33,306 nt of DNA from Prevotellaceae bacterium UBA5903 (GCA_002431845.1 DJEH01000007.1:1-33306), one strand, 5' to 3'. Shown: positions 7,488 through 16,300, counted from the stretch's first letter. The notes: generated by a model from the letters alone, not told the origin. Numbers and translations are program-made.

Positions 7488-7521
7488 CGTAGAATCAAAT
7501 AAAATAGTACTCTTATAAATT

Positions 7522-7590
7522 ATAGTAGTTTGTGCCTATGCTGAATGTTCTATTTGGTATAAGGTGCAAACTACTATTTGGCTTTTTTTT
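7522..7590 (+). terminator. Strong hairpin with T-run between receptor and transporter
   Basis: Bases 7522-7537 and 7562-7577 form a 16-bp stem with two G-T wobbles and a 24-base loop. Eight T follow at 7583-7590, only eight bases before the pnuT ATG. This is a canonical Rho-independent terminator shape placed inside what should be an operon. It may reduce transporter expression relative to the receptor. Confidence 0.75.
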
Positions 7591-7598
7591 AAAATACA

Positions 7599-8225
7599 AT
7601 GTTTCTTGATATATTTACAACAATTTTAGGCCTGATATATATATTGCTTGAATATAAAGCAAGTATATGGTTGTGGCTTGTTGGAGTGCTGATGCCAGCA
7701 TTAGATATATTGCTTTATTGGGAGCACGGACTTTATGGTGATGCTGCTTTGGCTGTTTATTATACAGTTGCTGGCATATATGGTTTCCTCGTTTGGCGCT
7801 TTGGTAGAAAATATAAGACAACATCAAAGTTAGATGACGAGTCAAAAGCCAATGTTAGCGATATGCCTATTACACACATGAAAAGAAAGTATTACTTGCC
7901 TGCTATCGTATTCTTTTTTGCGGCATGGGGAGCAACATGGTATTTGCTAAAAACATATACAAATTCAACAGTTCCGGTGTTGGATGGCTTTACAAATGCA
8001 CTCAGTTTTGTGGGGCTATGGGCGCTTGCTCGTAAATATATTGAACAATGGTTCTTTTGGATAGTTGTGGACGTTATATCCTGCTATCTATATGTAGGAA
8101 AAGGCATACCCTTTAAAGCAGGGCTTTATGGCTTGTACGTTGTGATTGCAGTGGCTGGATATTTTAAATGGAAGAAACAAGTAGTTTCTCAAAAAAAAAT
8201 AGTAATTTTGCCGTCAAAATCATAA
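7599..8225 (+). CDS. pnuT: PnuC-family thiamine transporter (PnuT type)
   Basis: A 208-residue inner membrane protein with several hydrophobic helices (about 5-19, 22-40, 48-66, 100-118, 128-142, 150-166, 172-189). PnuC-family features include the W151-F-F-W154 motif with Asp158 in a late helix. PnuC-family proteins facilitate vitamin diffusion, driven by phosphorylation inside the cell. The TPP riboswitch and receptor upstream point to thiamine rather than nicotinamide riboside, and the thiamine pyrophosphokinase 3.6 kb upstream would supply the trapping step. The start follows an AAAATACA context without a Shine-Dalgarno. The family call is firm and the substrate is inferred. Confidence 0.88.
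   Translation: MFLDIFTTILGLIYILLEYKASIWLWLVGVLMPALDILLYWEHGLYGDAALAVYYTVAGIYGFLVWRFGRKYKTTSKLDDESKANVSDMPITHMKRKYYLPAIVFFFAAWGATWYLLKTYTNSTVPVLDGFTNALSFVGLWALARKYIEQWFFWIVVDVISCYLYVGKGIPFKAGLYGLYVVIAVAGYFKWKKQVVSQKKIVILPSKS
8203..8210 (+). promoter_or_regulatory. Candidate -7 box for efp
   Basis: TAATTTTG matches TAnnTTTG exactly. It lies within the 3' end of the transporter gene, about 40 bases before the efp ATG. The -33 side is poor (TTTC, spacing too short). It would let elongation factor P be made independently of thiamine control. Confidence 0.4.
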
Positions 8226-8251
8226 GATAATAAAACACAATAAACACTCCA

Positions 8252-8818
8252 ATGATTAAATCACAAGACATCAAGAAGGGTACTTGCATCCGTTTGGATG
8301 GCAAACTTTATTTTTGCATTGACTTCTTACATGTAAAACCAGGTAAGGGTAACACTATTATGCGCACCACATTGAAGGATGTAGTGAGCGGTCGTGTGCT
8401 TGAACGTCGCTTCAACATTGGCGAAGCACTCGAAGATGTACGCGTAGAGCGTCGTCCCTACCAATACTCATATGCTGAGGGTGATCAATATCACTTCTTG
8501 AACCAAGAGACTTGGGACGATGTTGTTATCGAACACGACCAAATCACTGGCGTTGATTTCATGAAGGAAGGTGATGTTTGCGAAGTTGTTAGCGATGCTT
8601 CAACTGAAACTATTCTTTATGCTGAAATGCCAGTTAAAACTCAACTAAAGGTTACTTATACAGAACCTGGTCTTAAGGGTGATACTGCAACCAATGCTAC
8701 TAAGCCTGCAAAACTTGAAACTGGTGTTGAAATCCGTGTTCCTTTGTTTATCAACGAAGGCGAAACTATCGAGGTTGATACTCGCGATGGTTCATACTTG
8801 AGCCGTGTAAAAGCATAA
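8252..8818 (+). CDS. efp: Translation elongation factor P
   Basis: A full-length 188-residue EF-P. It binds ribosomes stalled on polyproline and promotes peptide bond formation. Three beta-barrel domains fit residues about 1-63, 66-128 and 130-188. The tip loop HVKPGKGNTIMRT carries Lys32, the position modified (for example lysylated) in EF-Ps with this PGKG loop. The C-terminus has the conserved VPLFINEGETIEVDTRDGSYLSR signature. It starts 26 bases after the transporter gene and probably also uses its own promoter. Two terminators follow. Confidence 0.97.
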   Translation: MIKSQDIKKGTCIRLDGKLYFCIDFLHVKPGKGNTIMRTTLKDVVSGRVLERRFNIGEALEDVRVERRPYQYSYAEGDQYHFLNQETWDDVVIEHDQITGVDFMKEGDVCEVVSDASTETILYAEMPVKTQLKVTYTEPGLKGDTATNATKPAKLETGVEIRVPLFINEGETIEVDTRDGSYLSRVKA

Positions 8819-8846
8819 TCAAGGTATAGATTGGCTTTTTGGATAT

Positions 8847-8901
8847 AAATAAGCGAAAGCATCTTTGTCACTCTTTTGGCGACAAGCGCTTTCGCTTATT
8901 T
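8847..8901. terminator. Hairpin downstream of efp
   Basis: AAATAAGCGAAAGC (8847-8860) pairs perfectly with 8888-8901. An inner TTGTC/GACAA stem (8865-8869 with 8881-8885) extends the structure. Only short T tracts follow, so it may act together with the next hairpin. It sits between convergent efp and purT. Confidence 0.6.
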
Positions 8902-8916
8902 TATGTATATATTAAG

Positions 8917-8957
8917 AAAAGCAGATGTTTCTTGTTGTTGAGAATATCTGCTTTTTT
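8917..8957. terminator. Bidirectional terminator between efp and purT
   Basis: AAAAGCAGAT (8917-8926) pairs perfectly with ATCTGCTTTT (8946-8955). The plus strand then has a T-run to 8957 and the minus strand reads TTTTCTTAAT after the stem, so it can serve both efp (plus) and purT (minus, stop at 8985). Confidence 0.8.
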
Positions 8958-8967
8958 ATTTTATAAA

Positions 8968-8990
8968 TAATATTGAAAACCTACTTAATA
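8968..8990 (+). repeat. Copy of the dispersed AT-rich repeat at the purT end
   Basis: TAATATTGAAAACCTACTTAATA is close to the copies at 1-22 and 26-47. It overlaps the purT stop codon at 8985-8987, so the repeat contributes the last bases of the gene or arose nearby. Confidence 0.4.
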
Positions 8991-10148
8991 AACTTCTACT
9001 TCGCTTGCTAATCTTTTAGCCTTGTCGTGTAGATTGTCTAGGTTACCATCTAATGGCCCGTTACAAACAACAACTCCCATACGGCGATTTTTGCGTGTGG
9101 TAGGTTTGCCAAATATACGTATGTCGGCATCCTCTTCGCATGTATTTTCTATTCCGCGATATTGGGGTTGCTCGTTGCTTTCAATGGGTGAAAGTATTAC
9201 GGCACTTGCTCCAATGCGCATTTGTTTGATGCAAGGGATGGGTAATCCTAATATGGCACGAAGATGCAGCTCAAACTCATTAAAGTTTTGTGTACCAGCC
9301 AATGTTACCATACCTGTGTCGTGTGGACGAGGTGAAAGTTCGGAGAAATATACACCATCTTTATGGCTCAAAAAGAACTCAACGCCCCAAATGCCTGCAC
9401 CTGTGAGTGCGTGTGTTACTTTGTCAGCCATACGCTCTGCTTCGGCCAAATGTTCTGGAGCAATGTGGGCTGGTTGGAAGCTTTCGCGATAGTCTCCGCC
9501 TTTCTGCACATGGCCAATAGGAGGGCAGAATAGGGTGGGGCCATCCTTTTGTGTAACGGTGAGTAAGGTTATTTCGCTATCAAAATGTATGAATTCTTCA
9601 ATGATAACTTCGGCAATATCGCCACGGCTACCCTCCATTGCATACTGCCATGCATGCTGAAGTTCGTCTTCGTTTTTTACCAATGATTGTCCTTTACCTG
9701 ATGACGACATCAGTGGCTTTACAACACATGGAAAACCTATTTCCTTAGAGTGTTCCACTAATTGCTCGTACGAGGTGGCATAGAAATATTTTGCAGTTTT
9801 AAGACCTAATTCTTTGGCAGCCAAGTCGCGTATAGCCTTGCGGTTCATCGTGATGTTTACTGCACGTGCAGAGGGTACTACTTGAATACCTTCCTTTTCA
9901 AAATCGTAAAGGCGTTCAGTTCTAATTGCTTCAATTTCTGGAACAATAAGGTCGGGATGATGCTTTTCTACTGCTTTCTCTAATGCCTCACCATCAAGCA
10001 TAGAGAATACTTCAAATTCGTCAGCTACTTGCATAGCGGGAGCGCCTGCATAAGAGTCGCATGCTATAACGTGCTGACCTAAGCGTTGTGCAGCAATGGT
10101 GAACTCTTTTCCTAATTCGCCAGAGCCAAGAAGCAATATCTTTTTCAT
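8985..10148 (-). CDS. purT: Formate-dependent phosphoribosylglycinamide formyltransferase (GAR transformylase 2)
   Basis: A 387-residue ATP-grasp enzyme. It makes formyl-GAR from GAR, formate and ATP in purine synthesis, an alternative to folate-dependent PurN. The N-terminus has the nucleotide-binding loop GSGELGKE (8-15). Next come CVVKPLMSSSGKGQS in the ATP-grasp fold, WGVEFF and FSELSPRPHDTGMVT near the metal site, and RKNRRMGVV toward the end. Length matches E. coli PurT (392). The frame extends to an upstream ATG at 10229, but MKKILLLGSGELG at 10148 is the conserved start, placing the extra 27 codons in the leader. It is convergent with efp. Confidence 0.96.
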   Translation of the reverse strand: MKKILLLGSGELGKEFTIAAQRLGQHVIACDSYAGAPAMQVADEFEVFSMLDGEALEKAVEKHHPDLIVPEIEAIRTERLYDFEKEGIQVVPSARAVNITMNRKAIRDLAAKELGLKTAKYFYATSYEQLVEHSKEIGFPCVVKPLMSSSGKGQSLVKNEDELQHAWQYAMEGSRGDIAEVIIEEFIHFDSEITLLTVTQKDGPTLFCPPIGHVQKGGDYRESFQPAHIAPEHLAEAERMADKVTHALTGAGIWGVEFFLSHKDGVYFSELSPRPHDTGMVTLAGTQNFNEFELHLRAILGLPIPCIKQMRIGASAVILSPIESNEQPQYRGIENTCEEDADIRIFGKPTTRKNRRMGVVVCNGPLDGNLDNLHDKAKRLASEVEVY

Positions 10149-10243
10149 CAGATTGTTAGATAATTGTATGTAATATATATAGGATTGCCGTAGAATATAG
10201 AAAACATGAATTGTTTGTATAATACCCATGTTGTGTTATATTG

Positions 10244-10251
10244 CAAAGTTA
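10244..10251 (-). promoter_or_regulatory. Candidate -7 box of purT
   Basis: On the minus strand this reads TAACTTTG, a perfect TAnnTTTG. It predicts a transcript start near 10237 and a leader of about 90 bases before the ATG at 10148, which supports the shorter start. No clear -33 TTTG is seen. Confidence 0.4.
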
Positions 10252-10361
10252 CGTCTTTTAATGTTATAATGGCTATTTTAATTGGGGTTTATTAGTTTGA
10301 TTGGCAAATTTTGACTCAATGAAAGAGTTTTTTGGGGTTGAAGCATGTGGATAAAATAAAA

Positions 10362-10390
10362 CTCTGTATGTTTTGTATCTACATACAGAG
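10362..10390 (-). terminator. Terminator of the sigma factor and small-protein unit
   Basis: CTCTGTATGT (10362-10371) and ACATACAGAG (10381-10390) form a perfect 10-bp stem with a 9-base loop. On the minus strand the stem is followed by TTTTATTTTAT. It lies 22 bases after the stop of the 56-codon gene, which supports that gene being transcribed with the sigma gene. Confidence 0.75.
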
Positions 10391-10412
10391 CTTATAGCCA
10401 AGTTTTGACTTC

Positions 10413-10583
10413 TTAGTTGATTTTTAATTGCAGTTTGCACGATATACTATTGGCAAAAAAGAGTGCTTCTTTTTCATTGTCCAATTGTGAATTGTATAAT
10501 CTTGCAAATGCTTTGATGATGTTTAATGTCTTTTCGTTAGGACATTTAATGTGTTGGGCTTGCGTAGAATGTTTCATAGGCAT
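10413..10583 (-). CDS. Small protein (56 residues) downstream of the sigma factor
   Basis: A minus-strand ATG at 10583 (a second at 10577) opens 56 codons to a TAA at 10413-10415. The protein begins MPMKHSTQAQHIKCPNEKT, followed by an amphipathic segment TLNIIKAFARLYNSQL (about 19-34), an acidic stretch DNEKEA, and ends KLQLKIN. It has no signal peptide or membrane segment. It lies 163 bases after the sigma gene on the same strand and 22 bases before a terminator facing the right way. From memory, Bacteroidales homologues of this sigma factor are often followed by a short protein with a P-x-x-x-T-L-x-x-I pattern, but I could not check. Function unknown; a regulator of the sigma factor is one possibility. 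Confidence 0.6.
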   Translation of the reverse strand: MPMKHSTQAQHIKCPNEKTLNIIKAFARLYNSQLDNEKEALFFANSISCKLQLKIN

Positions 10584-10746
10584 CAGTTTGCTTATTGATA
10601 ATTGGCTATGAGTGGATTAATGGTTTTAACTTATAGTACTTTACTTAAAGTACATCAGTATATCATCACTCGCTCTTTATCATATAAACGCTAAAATGCC
10701 TTTTTTATTTTGTTTTGGGGTGTCTAAAAGTAAACATTCTTGTAAA

Positions 10747-11334
10747 TTAGTATGTTTGTATATTCATTTCTTTAGCCATAGCTTTCATGTTTTTTAGTGC
10801 ATAATGCATTCTACCAAGTGCAGTGTTGATGCTTATGCCTTTTATTTCGGCTATTTCTTTGAAACTTAATTCTTGATAGTAGCGCATAAACACAACTTCT
10901 CGTTGGCTTAGAGGAAGTTTTTCGATGAGTAGCTTCACATCATTAAGTGTTTGCTCTTGAATGATTTCGCTCTCTCTATTAACAACCCATAGATTTGTTT
11001 GGTTGTTTATATACTTGTCTTCGTCTTGGTGATAGTATAAGTTTTCACTTGCTTCACAACGTATTTGGTCTATCAGCAGATTGTGCGCTATGCGTGTAAG
11101 CCAAGCATAGAACTTGCCTTTTTCGTTGTATCTGCCTTTACGTAAGTTTACGATGGCTTTAACAAATGTTTCTTGAAACAAATCGTCTACAATATCATCG
11201 TTTTTCACATAAAAAGAAATGTATGTGTACAACTTATCTTTATATCGCAACAAAAGCTCGTCAAAAGCTTCGTTCTGACCAGCACAAAATAATGAAACCA
11301 ACTGCTCGTCGGCTATCATGTTATAGTTTACCAT
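10747..11334 (-). CDS. ECF-like RNA polymerase sigma factor (sigma-70 family)
   Basis: A 195-residue sigma factor with region 2 and region 4 only. Region 2 (about 22-92) includes YKDKLYTYISFYVKND, DDLFQETFVKAI and FYAWLTRIAHNLLIDQIR, the -10 recognition and core-binding segments. Region 4 (about 135-187) has LPLSQREVVFMRYYQELSFKEIAEIKGISINTALGRM, a clear helix-turn-helix. There is no adjacent FecR-type anti-sigma or TonB receptor with a signalling domain, so it is probably not a classical PUL regulator. A 56-residue gene lies downstream. It has a good promoter and a leader of about 220 bases with a hairpin near the start codon. Regulon unknown. Confidence 0.92.
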   Translation of the reverse strand: MVNYNMIADEQLVSLFCAGQNEAFDELLLRYKDKLYTYISFYVKNDDIVDDLFQETFVKAIVNLRKGRYNEKGKFYAWLTRIAHNLLIDQIRCEASENLYYHQDEDKYINNQTNLWVVNRESEIIQEQTLNDVKLLIEKLPLSQREVVFMRYYQELSFKEIAEIKGISINTALGRMHYALKNMKAMAKEMNIQTY

Positions 11335-11351
11335 TACTTTTATTTTTTTGA

Positions 11352-11389
11352 AGCAGACGTTAGGTAGGGTATTTTTAACGTCGTCTGCT
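11352..11389 (-). promoter_or_regulatory. Leader hairpin just before the sigma factor start
   Basis: AGCAGACG (11352-11359) pairs perfectly with CGTCTGCT (11382-11389), and TTA/TAA can extend it across a 3-base bulge. In the minus-strand transcript it ends 17 bases before the ATG at 11334, within range to affect initiation. No T-run follows on either strand, so it is not a simple terminator. Confidence 0.4.
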
Positions 11390-11564
11390 AATTAAGAGTA
11401 ATGTTTAATCGATAGGCTTTAAATTTTTATGCAAGCTATTTTGTTTAAATAGTCTGGTAGTTATGATATTTAGTGAAAAGTTTATATGTTGAAATACCTG
11501 TACTATTAGATACTTGATGGAAACGTTTGTTCTTTCTACATACGTTTATGTGATATTTCGTGTA

Positions 11565-11595
11565 CAAATGTATATTTTTGTACTGTAATATCAAA
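11565..11595 (-). promoter_or_regulatory. Promoter of the sigma factor gene
   Basis: On the minus strand bases 11572-11565 read TACATTTG and 11595-11592 read TTTG, with a 19-base spacer. Both boxes match the Bacteroidetes consensus exactly. The transcript would start near 11558, giving a leader of about 220 bases. Confidence 0.7.
11573..11580 (+). promoter_or_regulatory. -7 box of the radical SAM gene, abutting the sigma promoter
   Basis: TATTTTTG matches TAnnTTTG and directly follows the minus-strand -7 box at 11565-11572. The predicted start near 11587 leaves about 44 bases before the ATG at 11631. No good -33 box is seen on the plus strand. Confidence 0.45.
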
Positions 11596-11630
11596 GCATT
11601 TGGCGTTTTTTATATTAAATAGTAGTGATT

Positions 11631-12566
11631 ATGCAGACGGATTTGTATACAGATTATGCGCATTTTATCCATAATTATTTCAAAAATAAGGTTCAAAAGA
11701 TACCTGTTGATATGGGGTGCACTTGTCCTGTGCGAGATGGTAAAATATCGCGAGGTGGCTGCTCTTTTTGCAATGGCAGGAGCTTTGTTCCTCGATTTGC
11801 TAATGCGGCAGATGATGTTGTAAATCAGATAAAAAGTGGTATGACTTTTTTCAAGAAAAAAACTAAAGGAAAGATGGTTGATTATTTAGTTTACTTTCAG
11901 TCTGGTACAAACACTTATCTGCCTGTAAGTAAGGCACTTCCTATTGTTGAAGCTGCTTTAAAGGTTGATGGTGTTAAAGGTTTTGTGTTTTCCACTCGTC
12001 CAGATTGCATAAAAAACGAGTGGTTGGATTTTCTTAACGATTTGGCTTCAATGGCTTTTGTTGAAGTTGAATTGGGGGTAGAATCTGTGAATGACAATGT
12101 TTTAGCTTGTATCAGAAGAGGACACAATACAGAATGTTCAATAAGGACAATTGAAAATTTGCATGCACTAAACATACCAGTATGTGCGCATATGATATTA
12201 GGGTTGCCAGGTGAAACTACTCAATCAATGTTAGAACAAACGTCTTTTGCTAATAAGCACCAGATTGAAGTAGTAAAGCTACACCAATTGCAAATATTGA
12301 AAGGCTCACAAATGGAAAAATCTTATACAGAACATAAAGAACATTTTAATTTATTTGGCCTTCACGATTACGTATCTTTTGTTTGTGACTATATTGAAAG
12401 ACTCTCTCCACAAATTGCTATAGAGCGTTTTGTTTCTCAGTCGCCATCTTCTGAACTCATTGCACCCAAATGGGGAGTAAAAAATGATGTTGTGACTAAC
12501 ATGATAAAACAAGAGTTACTACAAAGACAATCTTCACAAGGATTTTGGTTAGAGGCTAATTTGTAA
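11631..12566 (+). CDS. TIGR01212/YhcC-like radical SAM protein
   Basis: A 311-residue radical SAM enzyme. The cysteine-rich N-terminal segment CTCPVRDGKISRGGCSFCN (residues 30-48) matches the pattern of the YhcC/TIGR01212 family, with Cys44 and Cys47 plus Cys30 or Cys32 as iron-sulfur ligands. It is followed by YFQSGTNTYLP, FSTRPDC, VEVELGVES and the AHMILGLPGET segment found in Elp3-related radical SAM barrels. It is cytoplasmic; the substrate is unclear, possibly RNA or protein modification. A GTG at 11625 opens the frame two codons earlier, but the ATG at 11631 is the more likely start. Confidence 0.9.
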   Translation: MQTDLYTDYAHFIHNYFKNKVQKIPVDMGCTCPVRDGKISRGGCSFCNGRSFVPRFANAADDVVNQIKSGMTFFKKKTKGKMVDYLVYFQSGTNTYLPVSKALPIVEAALKVDGVKGFVFSTRPDCIKNEWLDFLNDLASMAFVEVELGVESVNDNVLACIRRGHNTECSIRTIENLHALNIPVCAHMILGLPGETTQSMLEQTSFANKHQIEVVKLHQLQILKGSQMEKSYTEHKEHFNLFGLHDYVSFVCDYIERLSPQIAIERFVSQSPSSELIAPKWGVKNDVVTNMIKQELLQRQSSQGFWLEANL

Positions 12567-13378
12567 TATTCATGCTTATGAAATGTGGCTTTTATGCTTC
12601 GTTTTAATTCTTTATACGTCTGTTATTTCAAACAAGTTGTAGGGGTACTTTAATTTAAACGAATAGTGAGTAATTAAAAATCTAACTTTGTGATTGTAAC
12701 GAACTGATATATAATAAAAAACAATGAAGAAATGGTAACTATTTTTGACATTATAAACTTTTAAAATAGAAATAAAATCATCTGCAACCAAGTTTTATGA
12801 TGGTGTGTAATTTGAATTTGTTTTGTGTACTGAGATATTTCCGGTATATGTTCTGCTGGTGGGTTAATCTTTTTTATTCTACTATTACTGTCGTTTTCGT
12901 TAAGGCTTATAATTGCCAGAATACGTATGTTGTTCTTAAAAATAAGGATTAATCTTTTTTAGTATTAATATGTCTATATTTGTGTATAATGTGGATGCTA
13001 TGCATGAAAAAATAGATGTTTTGTTACAAATTTCTTAAATGAAGTGTTTGTAGATTTAACATTTCAAATCGCTTGTAGAATTAATTAATCTAAATTTGTA
13101 AAGAATTTGCTCTTTATATGCGTAAATCATATAGAAAAATATTAAATTTGCAGTCAGTTCATTATAGGGGTTTGGCACTTGCCTAATCATGCCTTTATTC
13201 CTATAAACGTACGAATTGAAAGCAGCATATTGAAAAAGTATAGCATAATGCTTGTAATCTTTTAAGATTTGTTGTGAATAACCCTCATCTTTCTCAATAG
13301 GGACTATTTTAAAGTTCCTTCTCTATATATACCTAATTGAAAATAAAAAATAAAAATAAATTAATCCAATTATTGCGT
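12567..13378 (+). promoter_or_regulatory. Long AT-rich gap with leader of the FAS1/SusCD block
   Basis: About 810 bases without a credible gene on either strand. Perfect TAnnTTTG boxes occur at 12683-12690, 12975-12982, 13091-13098 and 13143-13150, none with a convincing -33 TTTG. Such boxes are expected by chance in AT-rich DNA. The best placed is 13143-13150: its predicted start (about 13157) directly precedes a stem-loop TTATAGG/CCTATAA (13162-13168 with 13200-13206). A second small hairpin lies at 13300-13318. A 13-base repeat TTAATCTTTTTTA occurs at 12864-12876 and 12949-12961. I see no tRNA or known riboswitch. Confidence 0.4.
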
Positions 13379-16300
13379 ATGGAAAACCGTTTTTGCAGAA
13401 TAGGAAAGCATCTTTTAGGAGTTGCTTGTCTACTTTCGACTTGCGGCGTTACGTATTCTTGCTCGGATGATTATGACTTGGATGAAACAACACCAAGTTT
13501 TTTGGGTAAGAGTATCTATGACGAATTAAAATCTCGCACTGATCGTAAGTTTACTACTGTAATTAGGTTGATTGATGATCTGGACTATAAGGATGTATTG
13601 TCAAAAACAGGTAGTAAAACACTATTTGTTGCTGATGATGATGCTTATGCTCAGTTCTTTGAAAACAACTCATGGGGCGTAAAGAATTACGATCAGTTGT
13701 CAACGAACCAAAAGCGTATTTTGCTCAATGGTTCAATGTTAAACAACGCTTATGTGCTTGAAATGCTTACGACGATTCAGGGACCTGTAAAGAATCTCTG
13801 TTTGCGTCAGCTTTCTGCGTTGACTGCTACAGACTCAGTACCTTATTTCAAGTGGAATGAACTTCCAAACAACTTGAATAATAATAAGGGTACAGTACAA
13901 ACACCCGATAAACGTTATTGGGATGAGTATAACAAGGAGTCTAAGGGTGGTATGTATTTAGCACTTGATAAAACTACCCCAATGATGACTCACTTCCTTC
14001 AAGCACAAATGAACGAAAAGAACATCCTTCCAACCGATGTATCGTTTATCTTGGGTCTTGATGGTACTGATAAGGCATGGACGGATAATTCAAATCGTAG
14101 TTTCGTTTATAACGCTGAGGTTGTTGAACCTGATGTAACTTGCTTGAATGGTTACTATCATGTACTTGACAAGGTGCTTGTTACTCCAGGCAATATGGCT
14201 GAAGAAATCCGTAAAAATCCTGATACTCAATTATTCAGCGCAATGCTTGACCGTTTTAGTGCTCCTTATTATGATGCTACTTTAACGGAAGAGTACAAGG
14301 CTTTGCATTCAATTACAGCAGACTCTGTATTCCAAAAGCTTTATATTGCTTCGCGCGGTCAATTGGGCAATATTTCAAAAGATCCTAAGGGCGAAGCTCT
14401 TGGTAGTGATGTTCCACGTCTTCCTTACGATCCAGGATGGAATGCTTATACAGTGAACAACTCTACCAAGGAGCAGGATATGGGTGCAATGTTTATTCCA
14501 AGCGATGCAGCTGTGAAAGATTATTTCTTACACAAAACAGGTAGCACATTGCTTGAAAATTATGCAACTATTAAGCCTGTAAATGAGGACAATTTGCTTG
14601 AAAATATCTATCAGATTCCTCAGAATATTCTTGTTAAGTTGATTAACAACTTGATGAAGGAATCGTTTAATTCAACTGTTCCAAGTAAGTATCTTACTGT
14701 AATGAATACTGCTCAGGATCAGATGTTTAGTCAGTATGCTTCAGAGCAAGATTTTAAAAACGCTATTGAGAAGGTGTTGGTAGCCAACAATGGTGTTGTG
14801 TATGTGATGAATGAATTTATCACACCTCCTGACTATGCTTCTGTTTCGGGTCCTGTATTGACAGATGAAGGCGTTCGCGTAATGAATACTGTTATTCATG
14901 CAGATGATAACAATATCTCAAACGACTATGCAAATGCTCCTTTGCGTAAGTTCTATAGTTCATACCTTTTGGCTATGCAATCACACTTCTCTCTGTTCGT
15001 ACCAACAGATTCAGGTTTGGCTAAGTATGGCTATGTAGATCCTATCGCTCAAGCAACAGGCAACTCGTCAAGATACAGATATTGGTCTTTTACTCCTGAT
15101 AATATCACACAGGCAGGTGGTAAGAAAATTGCTGTACGTGCCGATGCATTTAAGTACGACCGTACAAAGGACATGTTTGCTAATGGTCAAACATCTACCA
15201 CTAATAGCAAGGCAAATGATGCACTTACTTCAGCCAATGGTATGGTTAAGAAGCAAATGCTTTGTGATATGGTAGACCAACATATTGTGGTACATGGCTC
15301 TGATAATGGTGATAATATGATTGAAAGCAATCGTAACTTCTACCTTTCTCGCAGTGGTGCACCTGTTTATGTAAAGAGCTTTGGTCATAACCTTAGCACT
15401 ACAGGTAAGGGTATGTTGGTTGATGGTGGCTTCCAAATCGATGTTAATAAGGATAATTCAGCTGATAACGACTTTGATTGCGAGGTAGTAAGAGGCTTTA
15501 ACCTTTCAGAAGGTTATGGTAATGGTCATACCTATTTCCTCAATCGTCCTATGCAGCCAACTTTGAACAATGCATACCAAGTAATGCAAACATTGTCAAG
15601 AGATGAATCGAAGGGATACTCTAAATTCTTCTCTATGTGCAGTGCTTTGGTATATGGTTCTGACGAAGAAAACTTAGCTAAGATATTTAAAGATAGCGGT
15701 ACAACTGATGATGTTTGGAAAACTGAATTGCAAAAGTTTGCAATCTTCGCTTCTAACCAAGGTTCATCAACAAATACTCGCTTTACTGCAAATAACACTA
15801 ACTTGGTGCGCTTCTTTAATAACTATCGTTACACCATATTTGTTCCATCGGACGCAGCTATTGATAAAGCCATCAGTGAAGGTCTTCCTACATTGGAATC
15901 GATAGATAAACTTGTTGAAGATCATTACGGAGATGCTGAATGGGAAAGTAAATATAAACCTCAAGCCCAAGCAATGGTTACTTGTTTGATTAATTTCTTG
16001 AAGTATCATTTCTGCGATCAATCTTATTTCGTAGATAATTATAGCAGCGATGTTGCTGTTAGCCAAACAGCTTGTACCGAAACCGATAATCAAACAGGCA
16101 AAATCTCTTTCATTCCTTTGGCTATAAAGCATGAAAAAGGTAAACTTGTTATTTATGATGCTACGTCGTTCACCAAAGGCTCATTTGATGAGAAAAAAGT
16201 AACGACTGAAAATGAACGTATGGTAACTTCAACCTCAAATTGCTATAATTTGATGGCTCGCGACTATGAGTTGAAGAGTAGCGTAAGTAGCAATTCAAAT

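Noticed and set aside
10417..10611. A 64-codon plus-strand frame rich in Leu, Ile and Cys
   Set aside because: It starts from a non-ATG codon and is antisense to the better-supported 56-residue minus-strand gene, which has a matching terminator.
10747..11334. Idea that this sigma factor controls the SusCD/FAS1 block
   Set aside because: There is no FecR-like anti-sigma, neither SusC has an STN signalling domain, and the sigma gene is divergent and separated by another gene and a gap of about 0.8 kb.
12864..12961. Direct repeat TTAATCTTTTTTA, two copies 85 bases apart
   Set aside because: It is short and very AT-rich in an AT-rich gap, so chance is a sufficient explanation; noted only within the gap entry.
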